The notes under the pieces: model-generated
What the model was told of the DNA's origin: nothing
Seen by the model: only the letters and a program-made list of their open reading frames with translations
The model's database searches: none
Shown here: positions 18,452 to 25,393 of the stretch, in pieces
Layout: the number at the start of each line of letters is the position of its first letter
Numbering within the stretch: position 1 is the first letter of the stretch
DNA from: Acidobacteriota bacterium
GTDB taxonomy: Bacteria; Acidobacteriota; Thermoanaerobaculia; UBA5066; Gp7-AA6
Reading direction: 5' to 3'
Length of the DNA stretch: 58,196 nucleotides
Assembly (NCBI GenBank): GCA_027307335.1
Contig: DAHUXD010000041.1
Span: 1-58,196 of the forward strand
Translations under genes and position numbers: made by a program

Positions 18452-18474
18452 GCCCACCTCCTCTTCTGGTGGGC
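18452..18474 (-). promoter_or_regulatory. Hairpin overlapping ribosome binding site of the SLH gene
   Basis: Perfect 7-nt arms (18452-18458 and 18468-18474) with a 9-nt loop lie directly before the start codon. On the transcript the right arm GGTGGGC contains the end of the GAGGAGGT ribosome binding site, so folding could limit initiation. A regulatory role is inferred. Confidence 0.4.
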
Positions 18475-18767
18475 TTATCTTCCTCCTTGGGCCTGGCGGC
18501 ACGACTAAAACCTGGCTAAAGAGAAGGCGGGAGTTGAGTGGCGCGCCGCGGATCGACACCAGGACGAGGACGACCAGGCGGAACGTACGCTTCCCAGCAG
18601 TTCGGACTCGGCTACCGCACGACGGATGGAGTGATTCGCTACTTCTCTGCCGCCTCCATTGTCAGCACGCCAGTTCTCTCGGCGCGCGCGCCCCGCCTCT
18701 GGGATCCCGGAAATGGCCGACCCGTGCCCGCCTCCGTTCTCGACCGCCGACGGCGGGAACGGCGCCG
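18475..18767. other. Intergenic gap with terminator-like hairpin
   Basis: No protein-coding signal recognised. It holds the upstream region of the SLH gene and the end of the ABC operon. A bulged hairpin (18735-18739/18744-18748 pairing with 18752-18756/18757-18761) lies just after the ATPase stop on the minus strand; it lacks a U tract, so termination there is only possible. Confidence 0.4.
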
Positions 18768-19520
18768 CTAGTCCTCGAGCGTCGGCATCGTCTTCAGCAC
18801 CTCGGCCGCCCGCGGAGGACGGGCCGTCTTCTCGTCCTTGCGGATCGTGCCGTCCTTGAAAATCAGCACCCGCCCGGCGAACTGCGCGATGTCCGGCTCG
18901 TGGGTGACGAGCACGATCGTCAGGCCCCGCTCGTTCAGGTCCTGGAAGATCGCCATGACCTCGACGGAGGTCCGGCTGTCGAGGTTTCCCGTGGGCTCGT
19001 CGGCCAGCAGAATCGACGGCCGGTTCACGAGCGCGCGCGCGATCGCCACCCGCGGTTGCTGGCCGCCCGACATCTGGGAAGGCATGTGGTGAGCCCGGTC
19101 GGCGAGCCCGACGAGCGTGAGGGCCTCGTTCGCGCGCCGCATTCGTTCGGAGCGCTCGAGGTTGGTGTAGAGGGTCGGCAGCTCGACGTTCTCCAGGGCC
19201 GACGTGCGCGGCAGGAGGTTGAAGCCCTGGAAGACGAAGCCGATCTTCCGGTTTCGGATCTGCGCGAGCTCGCGCTTTCCGAGGCCGGAGACGTCCACGC
19301 CGTCGAGAAGGTACCGCCCGGAGGTCGCGCGGTCGAGGCATCCCAGGATGTTCATGAACGTGGACTTGCCGCTGCCGCTCGCGCCCATCACGGCGACGAA
19401 CTCGCCGCTGCGGATCGCGGCGTTGACCCCGCGCAGTGCGTGGACCCGCGTCTCGCCGAGGTCGTAGTACTTGTGGGCGTCCTCGACGCTCAGGACCAGG
19501 CCGTCGCCGGATCCCGCCAC
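18768..19520 (-). CDS. ABC transporter ATPase (MacB/LolD-type)
   Basis: A 250-residue ATP-binding subunit for the adjacent FtsX-type permease. Walker A is GASGSGKST, the Q loop is in FVFQGFNLLP, the signature is MSGGQQPRVAIARAL, Walker B is ILLADEP and the switch His is in VLVTHEPDIA. In the signature the usual third Gln (QQQR) is Pro, an unusual change in a well-conserved position. The start is GTG 19518-19520, three nt after the adaptor stop, with a GCAGGT site before it. It is the last gene of a permease-adaptor-ATPase operon. The product exported is unknown; related systems export macrolides, peptides or lipoproteins. Confidence 0.92.
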   Translation of the reverse strand: MAGSGDGLVLSVEDAHKYYDLGETRVHALRGVNAAIRSGEFVAVMGASGSGKSTFMNILGCLDRATSGRYLLDGVDVSGLGKRELAQIRNRKIGFVFQGFNLLPRTSALENVELPTLYTNLERSERMRRANEALTLVGLADRAHHMPSQMSGGQQPRVAIARALVNRPSILLADEPTGNLDSRTSVEVMAIFQDLNERGLTIVLVTHEPDIAQFAGRVLIFKDGTIRKDEKTARPPRAAEVLKTMPTLED

Positions 19521-19522
19521 GG

Positions 19523-20830
19523 CTACCTGCGAATCCCGGACGGGCCCTGCGATTTCGCCAGGATCGACCGGATCACGAGCTCGTCGCCTTCCTTCAGGCT
19601 TCCCGTCAGGACGCCGGCCACCTCGGTGTACGTGTGGTCCGTCAGCCCGAGAGAGACCTGGACCGGCTCCATCGTGTTGTCCGAGGACCGCAGCTTCCAG
19701 ACGACGGCCGTCTCCCTCGCCGGCTTCTTCGTGGGCGCACTCGATCCAGCGGCTCCGGCGGACCCGGAGTTGCGCGACGGCGCGTCCGGGTCGATGCCGT
19801 GCCGCGCGTACGCGGCGCGCAGCTCCTCGATGGACATCGGCGGCCTGTAGCGGAGGGCCGTGTTCGGGAGCTTCAGGGCGTTCTCGATGGAGTCCACGGG
19901 AATGGTGACGTACGCGGTCATTCCGGGGAAGAGCTTCCGGTCCGCGTTCTCGAACTCGATGATCGTGTCGTACGTGACGACGGTCTGCACCATCGTCGGG
20001 TTCATCCTCACCTGCTTGACGACGCCGTGGAACACCTCCTTCGGAAACGCGTCGACCTTGAACGTCACGGCCTTCCCCGGATGGATGTTGCCGACGTCCG
20101 ACTCGTCGGTCTTCGTGTACACCAGCATCTTCGTCAGGTCCTGCGCGATCGTGAAGAGCGTCGGCGCCTGGAGCGACGCGGCGACGGTCTGTCCGAGCTC
20201 GACGTTGCGCGCGACGACCGTGCCGTCGATCGGCGATCGGATGACGGTGTAGTCGAGGTTCGTCTGGGCGATCCTGAGCGTGGCCTCCTTCTGACTGACC
20301 TGCGCCTCGGCCTGCGTCACCGCGGCGACGGCGGCTCCGACCGCGGCGGCGGCCGAGTCGGCGCTCGCCTTCGCCTGCTCGAGCAGCTGCTGGCTGAGGA
20401 GATTGCTCCGGTTGAGGTCGACGGATCGCTCGTAGTCGGCGCGGGTCTGGACCGCGACCGCCCGTTCCTTGTCGACGTTCGCCTTCGCCGCGACGAGATT
20501 CGCCCGCGCGTTGTCGAGGTCGGCCTTCGCCTGCTGCACCGCTCCCTCGAAGAGCGCCGGGTCGATGAGCGCGATGACGTCGCCCTTGTGGACGCGGGAG
20601 TTGAAGTCGGCGTTGAGCTTCGCGATGCTGCCCGACACCTGGGAGCCGACCTGGACGGTCGTCACCGCGTTGATCGTCCCGGTCGCCTCGACCACGTCGT
20701 GGATCGCGCCGCGCTCGACTTTGGCGGTGAAGTTCTGCGCCTGGCTGTTGTGGCCCAGACCGAGGAACACGAGAAATCCGGCGAGGACGACGGCGCCGCC
20801 GAGGATGAACCATCGATTCTTCCGCATCAT
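19523..20830 (-). CDS. Periplasmic adaptor of ABC exporter (MacA/HlyD type)
   Basis: A 435-residue membrane-fusion protein. One N-terminal membrane anchor (WFILGGAVVLAGFLVFLGL), a lipoyl half (VEATGTINAVTTVQVGSQVSG), a long alpha-hairpin rich in Ala/Gln (about residues 85-180), the second half with RSPIDGTVVARNVELGQTV, and a beta-barrel (DESDVGNIHPGKAV). Between the barrel and the final domain sits an extra low-complexity stretch (about residues 325-375, Ser/Gly/Ala/Pro rich) not typical of MacA. Eight nt separate it from the permease upstream. It should recruit a TolC-like outer-membrane channel; the OprM-like gene at 2342 is one candidate, but this is inference. Confidence 0.92.
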   Translation of the reverse strand: MMRKNRWFILGGAVVLAGFLVFLGLGHNSQAQNFTAKVERGAIHDVVEATGTINAVTTVQVGSQVSGSIAKLNADFNSRVHKGDVIALIDPALFEGAVQQAKADLDNARANLVAAKANVDKERAVAVQTRADYERSVDLNRSNLLSQQLLEQAKASADSAAAAVGAAVAAVTQAEAQVSQKEATLRIAQTNLDYTVIRSPIDGTVVARNVELGQTVAASLQAPTLFTIAQDLTKMLVYTKTDESDVGNIHPGKAVTFKVDAFPKEVFHGVVKQVRMNPTMVQTVVTYDTIIEFENADRKLFPGMTAYVTIPVDSIENALKLPNTALRYRPPMSIEELRAAYARHGIDPDAPSRNSGSAGAAGSSAPTKKPARETAVVWKLRSSDNTMEPVQVSLGLTDHTYTEVAGVLTGSLKEGDELVIRSILAKSQGPSGIRR

Positions 20831-20837
20831 CGCGCGC

Positions 20838-22055
20838 TCACTCGTAACGCAGAGCGTCGATCGGATCGAGACGCGACGCCTTGAGCGCCGGGTAGTACCC
20901 GAAGAAGACGCCGACCGCGACGGAGAAGAAGGCGGCCACGAGCACGGCGTCCGGGGACAGCTCGAGCGGCCACTGCAGCGTCCGGCCGACGAGGTAGGAG
21001 CCTCCGATTCCGGCGAGCACGCCCGCGGCGCCGCCGACGAGGCTCAGCATCACCGATTCTCCCAGGAACTGGAGCCGGATCGCCTCCTCGGGCGCGCCGA
21101 CGGCCACGCGGACGCCGATCTCGCGCGTGCGCTCCGTGACCGAGACGAGCATCACGTTCATGATCCCGATGCCTCCGACGAGGAGCGAGATCGACGCCAC
21201 GGCGATCAGGAGCACGGTCAGCGTCTTGCTGGCGTCGAGCTGCGCCTGGATGACGTCTTCCGGGTTCCGGATGTTGAAGTCGTCCTCCTCTTCGGGCCTC
21301 AGGTGGTGCCGGTCGCGAAGGATCGCGGCGGCTTCCTGTCCCGCGGTCTTGACCGAGTCGAACGACACGGCCGAGCAGAGGATGTCGTCGAGCCAGCTGA
21401 CGCCCTTGATCTTCTTCTGGGCCGTGGTGTACGGCATGATCACCGTGTCGTCCTGGTCCTGGCCCGAGAGCGAGAGGCCCTTCGGCTGGAGCGTTCCGAC
21501 GACCTTGAAGGGAAGGCCGTTCACGCGGATGACCTTTCCGACCGGATCCTCGACGCCGAACAGCTGCCCGCGAACCGACCTCCCGAGCACGCAGACGTCG
21601 GTCGCCCGGTCCACGTCGTCCTGCGAGAACACGGCGCCCTGTTCGATCACCCAGCGCTTGATGTCGAAGTATTCCGGGGAGACGCCCCGGTAGGACGTGT
21701 GCCAGTTCTGGTTGCCGTAGACGACATGGATCGGATCGTCCACGTTGGGAGAGACCGCCTTGATGAGGGAGACCTGGTTCTTGATCGCGACGGCGTCGGC
21801 CGCCGTGAGCGTCGTCGTGTCGTGCGTTCCCGTCCGGATGCCGTTGACGGCGCGGCCCCCGGCCTCGATCCAGACGAAGTTGTCGCCGAGGTTGTTGAGC
21901 TGCTTCTCGACGCGCGCCTGACCGGCCTTCCCGATCGCCACGACGCAGATCACCGCGGCGATCCCGATGGTGATTCCGAGAATCGTCAGGAGGCTGCGGG
22001 TCTTGTTGCGCGTCAGCGCCACGACGGCGGACCGCAGCAGAGCCGAGTAGTTCAT
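20838..22055 (-). CDS. ABC transporter permease (MacB FtsX-type, split from ATPase)
   Basis: A 405-residue inner-membrane permease. One N-terminal helix (TRSLLTILGITIGIAAVICVVAIG), a large periplasmic MacB_PCD domain with YRGVSPEYFDIKRW and FGVEDPVGKVIRVNG, and three C-terminal helices including the hallmark VGGIGIMNVMLVSVTERTRE and the ending PALKASRLDPIDALRYE. In MacB of proteobacteria the ATPase is fused to this unit; here it is a separate gene two positions downstream. It is first in the operon, 70 nt after the chrA stop codon on the same strand. Confidence 0.93.
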   Translation of the reverse strand: MNYSALLRSAVVALTRNKTRSLLTILGITIGIAAVICVVAIGKAGQARVEKQLNNLGDNFVWIEAGGRAVNGIRTGTHDTTTLTAADAVAIKNQVSLIKAVSPNVDDPIHVVYGNQNWHTSYRGVSPEYFDIKRWVIEQGAVFSQDDVDRATDVCVLGRSVRGQLFGVEDPVGKVIRVNGLPFKVVGTLQPKGLSLSGQDQDDTVIMPYTTAQKKIKGVSWLDDILCSAVSFDSVKTAGQEAAAILRDRHHLRPEEEDDFNIRNPEDVIQAQLDASKTLTVLLIAVASISLLVGGIGIMNVMLVSVTERTREIGVRVAVGAPEEAIRLQFLGESVMLSLVGGAAGVLAGIGGSYLVGRTLQWPLELSPDAVLVAAFFSVAVGVFFGYYPALKASRLDPIDALRYE

Positions 22056-22125
22056 CCCGAGTCGCTCACGAGAAGGCAGAGTCTACCAACGCGGATTCGC
22101 GCCTCGCGTCGCATCGAGGCTCCGC

Positions 22126-23325
22126 CTAGCGGAGCACCCACTCCGGCCGGACGATCGGATAGGCGATCAAGCCGATCAACGCTCCCGCGAGGACGACCGC
22201 CGGCTCCGGGAGCCTCTTCCACGTGAACAGCACGACGAGGCTCGCCGCGGCCAGCCCGATCGTCAGCGCGTCCCCGATCGCGGTCTTCCCGACCAGGTAC
22301 GTCGTGCCGACGAGCACGCCCACGACCGCCACCGTGATGCCGCGGATGAATCCCTTCAGCCGCGGGTTCGCCGCATGGCGCAGCAGGATCGGCGTCGCGA
22401 CGACGGTGAACAGCACGGCCGGGGCGAAGATCCCGACGGTGGCGGCCGCCGCGCCGCGCAGGCCGTCGAGCAGGTACCCGACGAACGTCGCGGAGATGAC
22501 CACCGGGCCCGGAGAGATCATCCCGATCGCGACCGAATCGAGGAACGCGCGGTCGCCGAGCCAGTGGTACTGGTCGACGACGTACGTCTTCAGGAACGGC
22601 ACGATCACGAGGCCGCTGCCGAAGACGAGCAGGCCGGTCCGGAAGAAGAAGAGGAAGAGCTTCGCGGTCATGCCCGACGCCGCGGGAACGACGCCGAGCA
22701 GCACCGGAACGGCCGCCGCCGAGGAGGCCCGGGCGCGCGCCGGCGGACGTCCCGAGAAGAGCCAGATCCCGAGCACTCCTGCTGCGACGAAGAGTGCGGT
22801 GAGCTCCCTCTGCACGACGACGGTCACGCCGCACGCCACGAGGAAGATCGCCCACGCCACCCGGTCCTTCGCGAGCGTCCGCCGGCCGAGGTTCCAGCAC
22901 GCCTTCAGAATCAGCGCGACGACGACGGGGCCGACGCCGTAGAAGAGCGCGCGCAGCGGCCACGACGCCTCGAAACGCGTGTAGAGCGCCGCGGCGGCGA
23001 CGACGAGGAGAAACGGCGGCATGGCGAACGCCCCCGCGACCGCGAGGCCTCCGGCGATCCCGTGCCGGACGTAGCCGCAGTACACGCCGAGCTGATAGGC
23101 CAGCGGACCGGGACACGCGGCCGCGATGGCCAGACCCTGGTCGTACTCGGTCTCGGTCAGCCACGCCCGCGTCTCGACGAGGTCGCGGCGCATGTGATTG
23201 GCGAGCGCGACCGGGCCGCCGAAGCCGAGGGCGCCGAGCCGGAGGAAATAGCGGGCGAGCTGCCCGAGCGACGGCGCGATGCGGCCCGCGGCGACAGAGT
23301 CCTCGCCAGCCGTCGGCGGCGTCAT
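22126..23325 (-). CDS. chrA: Chromate transporter ChrA family
   Basis: A 399-residue duplicated membrane protein of the CHR family (chromate/sulfate antiporter; chromate export in characterised members). The two homologous halves are visible: FLRLGALGFGGPVALANHM with AACPGPLAYQLGVYCGY, and FFRTGLLVFGSGLVIVPFL with GMISPGPVVISATFVGYLL. These G-F-G-G-P and P-G-P motifs are diagnostic. Start ATG 23323-23325 overlaps the stop of the DUF1259 gene (ATGA), so the two are translationally coupled. The C-terminus ends with a hydrophobic helix and RPEWVLR. Whether chromate is the real substrate cannot be told from sequence. Confidence 0.93.
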   Translation of the reverse strand: MTPPTAGEDSVAAGRIAPSLGQLARYFLRLGALGFGGPVALANHMRRDLVETRAWLTETEYDQGLAIAAACPGPLAYQLGVYCGYVRHGIAGGLAVAGAFAMPPFLLVVAAAALYTRFEASWPLRALFYGVGPVVVALILKACWNLGRRTLAKDRVAWAIFLVACGVTVVVQRELTALFVAAGVLGIWLFSGRPPARARASSAAAVPVLLGVVPAASGMTAKLFLFFFRTGLLVFGSGLVIVPFLKTYVVDQYHWLGDRAFLDSVAIGMISPGPVVISATFVGYLLDGLRGAAAATVGIFAPAVLFTVVATPILLRHAANPRLKGFIRGITVAVVGVLVGTTYLVGKTAIGDALTIGLAAASLVVLFTWKRLPEPAVVLAGALIGLIAYPIVRPEWVLR

Positions 23326-24203
23326 TTCACAGCGGTCTTGCCGAGGGCCGCCTTCAGACCCGCGCCGATCGCCTCCGGGCTGCCGACCGCCCAGAAGTGC
23401 ATGAAGAAGAGCCTCGGCGACTCGCGGAGCATGTGCGAGTGGAGCGCCGTCGGCGCGATGCCGTGCGCGCGCAGCTCGCGCAGGACGGGATTGACCTCGT
23501 CGGCGACGAGGACGAAGTCGCCGCTCGTCGCGACCTGCGCGCCGACGGCCTGGAAATTGAGCGACGTGCTCATGCCGAGCGACGCCGGAACCTCCATGCC
23601 GGCGTCGCGGATCGGCTCCGGGCGCGGCACGCCGACCTGGAGCACGGCGCCCGCCATCGTCCCCTTCCGGCCCAGCGCCGCCTGGAGCTTCTCGAACGTC
23701 TGCGTCTGCTCGGCCGTCGGCGCCCCCGGCGATTTCCCCGGAGACGGCGTCCTGGTCTTCGCGAGCGCGGCCTTCAGGGTCTTCGCGAGGGACGTCGCGT
23801 CGCCGTGGCCGTGGAAGTGGACGTAGAGGACGCGCGGGTTCTCGCCCGCGAGGTGGTTGTGGATCGCGAGGATCTCGAACCCGCCGGACGAGAGCTCGCC
23901 GATGACGGGATCGAGCTCGGCGTCGAGAAGCACGAGGTCTCCCATCGTCATCGCGGGACCGCCCGGCGCGGTCTGGACGAAGCCGGCCCACGAGCCGAGC
24001 GCGACCGCGGGCTCGACCGCGACGTTTCCGATCGTGACGTGCAGGTCCGACCGCGGCCAGCCGAATCGGTGGACGCCTCCGGGCAGGTCCTTCCCGGTGG
24101 ACCCCAGGACTTCGTCGACGGCCTGCCAGTTCGATTCGGGCGGCGAGGCGGCGAGAGCGGAGGGGGCGAGGGCGAGAACGACGAAGACCGCGATGCGTTT
24201 CAT
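23322..24203 (-). CDS. Secreted DUF1259 (LppY/LpqO-like) protein
   Basis: A 293-residue exported protein with signal peptide IAVFVVLALAPSALA. It contains two homologous DUF1259 halves, each with a His motif: ILAIHNHLAGENPRVLYVHFHGHG in the first and LHSHMLRESPRLFFMHFWAVG in the second. The domain's function is unknown; the His pairs suggest metal binding. In many bacteria DUF1259 genes accompany chrA, as here with an ATGA overlap, so a joint role in oxyanion or metal resistance is likely but unproven. The ATG at 24201-24203 is the only good start and precedes a normal leader. Confidence 0.85.
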   Translation of the reverse strand: MKRIAVFVVLALAPSALAASPPESNWQAVDEVLGSTGKDLPGGVHRFGWPRSDLHVTIGNVAVEPAVALGSWAGFVQTAPGGPAMTMGDLVLLDAELDPVIGELSSGGFEILAIHNHLAGENPRVLYVHFHGHGDATSLAKTLKAALAKTRTPSPGKSPGAPTAEQTQTFEKLQAALGRKGTMAGAVLQVGVPRPEPIRDAGMEVPASLGMSTSLNFQAVGAQVATSGDFVLVADEVNPVLRELRAHGIAPTALHSHMLRESPRLFFMHFWAVGSPEAIGAGLKAALGKTAVK

Positions 24204-24448
24204 GAAGGCACCTCTCGGGCTGCCGGGTTTCCGGACCGGAAGGACCCGTACAGTCTACGAGGAAGCGGCGGAGACCGGTCGCGGAGAGGCGTGGGCCGTC
24301 GTGGACTGCCGGGGGCTTCCGCCCGATCCCATCCGAATCGGCGCGCCCGTCGGGCGGTCCCCGCGGGCCCCTGATGCGATCGAATCTCGACGCCACGCCC
24401 GATCCGCGTCATGTTGGAGCCGCGGTCGGGGACCGCCGGAGTGACAGC
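24204..24448. other. Divergent intergenic region, DUF1259-chrA versus PAS-LuxR gene
   Basis: About 245 nt that must carry the promoters of both units. I see no other gene and no clear operator repeat. The position makes the LuxR-type protein a candidate regulator of the DUF1259-chrA pair, which is inference from layout. Confidence 0.4.
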
Positions 24449-25141
24449 ATGTCGGTCTCCTGGAGCGAGCGGTGGGTCCGGCGATTCGGCACGACGAACG
24501 AGGCGCTCTTCGTCGCCGACGAGAAGGGCTGCATCAAGTATTGGAGCGAGGGCGCCCAGCGCCTCGTGGGTTACTCGGAGGCCGAGGTCCTCGGCAAGCG
24601 CTGCTACTCGGTGCTCTGCGGAAGGCGGAACGGCCGGCCGTGGTGCCAGCCCGACTGCGCGATCCGCCGCTCGGTGCGCCGCGGCGCGCTCCCGTCGCAC
24701 GTCCAGCTCGACGTGCGGCCTCGCGACGGCAAGCGCATCCCGGTCGCGGCCGCGTTTCTCGTCCGCAAGGACGGCCAGAAGCACGTCGTCGCGCACCTCC
24801 TCCAGGACGCTTCCGAAGAGGATCGCCTGAGGCACGCGCTCGACGAGGTCCTCCGCCTCCTCCACGGCGTCGAGTCGGACCTGCCGCCCGCGGCGCCCGT
24901 CGAGCCGCCCCAGGTCTCCCTGTCCTCCTACACCGGGGCCGCCGACCTGTCGGTCCTGACGCGGCGCGAGACGGAGGCGCTGCGCTGCCTCACGGCGGGA
25001 ATGACGAACGACGACATGGCGAAGCAGCTCGGCGTCAGCCCGCTGACCGCGCGCAATCACGTCCAGCACACGCTGAAGAAGCTCGGCCTCCACAGCCGCA
25101 CCCAGGCCGTCGCGGCCGCCCTCGCGCAGGGTCTCCACTAG
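24449..25141 (+). CDS. PAS-domain LuxR-family transcriptional regulator with Cys cluster
   Basis: A 230-residue one-component regulator. Residues 10-115 are a PAS fold (TNEALFVADEKGCIKYWSEGAQRLVGYS, then EVLGKRCYSVL). Four Cys at 52, 57, 66 and 70 (CYSVLC, then CQPDC) could bind a metal or Fe-S centre or act as a redox switch. The C-terminal 60 residues are a LuxR/GerE helix-turn-helix: LTRRETEALRCLTAG, NDDMAKQLGVSPLTARNHV, LKKLGLHSRTQAV. I start at ATG 24449 because GGAG (24438-24441) lies 7 nt upstream; an in-frame ATG at 24374 lacks a site. No receiver domain or kinase is nearby, so it probably senses a ligand or redox state directly. Confidence 0.84.
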   Translation: MSVSWSERWVRRFGTTNEALFVADEKGCIKYWSEGAQRLVGYSEAEVLGKRCYSVLCGRRNGRPWCQPDCAIRRSVRRGALPSHVQLDVRPRDGKRIPVAAAFLVRKDGQKHVVAHLLQDASEEDRLRHALDEVLRLLHGVESDLPPAAPVEPPQVSLSSYTGAADLSVLTRRETEALRCLTAGMTNDDMAKQLGVSPLTARNHVQHTLKKLGLHSRTQAVAAALAQGLH

Positions 25142-25150
25142 AACGTCCGC

Positions 25151-25167
25151 CGCGCGCACAGCGCGCG
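25151..25167 (+). terminator. Hairpin after PAS-LuxR gene, possible terminator
   Basis: CGCGCGC and GCGCGCG (25151-25157, 25161-25167) form a perfect 7-nt stem with a 3-nt loop, ten nt after the stop codon. There is no U tract, so it may be a weak or factor-dependent terminator. Confidence 0.3.
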
Positions 25168-25302
25168 AATGCGCCGCGACGCAAACCGGTGCGCCCGCAC
25201 CAGAAAACGGGTGCCGTCGCTTCATGGCCCTCGACCGCTTCCTCTGAGACGCTGTCTGCGTGATGGAAGCGGCCCGAATCCACGAGCCGAAGGAGGCAGG
25301 TC

Positions 25303-25332
25303 ATGAAGGAGATCAGAACCGCCGTGCCCTGA
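25303..25332 (+). CDS. Possible 9-residue leader peptide
   Basis: A tiny reading frame (MKEIRTAVP, then TGA) has a textbook AGGAGG at 25291-25296 six nt before its ATG. It sits 61 nt before the start of the GloVer/SLH protein gene. Strong ribosome binding in front of such a short frame suggests a leader peptide or a small translated regulator, but chance cannot be excluded and no attenuator structure is obvious. Confidence 0.3.
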   Translation: MKEIRTAVP

Positions 25333-25393
25333 CCGGGCGCGGCCCCGCATCGAATCGGCAATTAGTCGCAAGAACAAGAAAGTCAGGTGGGTT

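Noticed and set aside
17025-18767. tRNA-Lys as an integration site with a genomic island
   Set aside because: No integrase and no second copy of the tRNA 3' end was found; the lower-GC genes lie on the 5' side of the tRNA, the less usual side for insertion.
18538-18771. Plus-strand 77-aa reading between the SLH and ABC genes
   Set aside because: No ribosome site, no recognisable sequence, and it overlaps the ATPase stop; better explained as intergenic.
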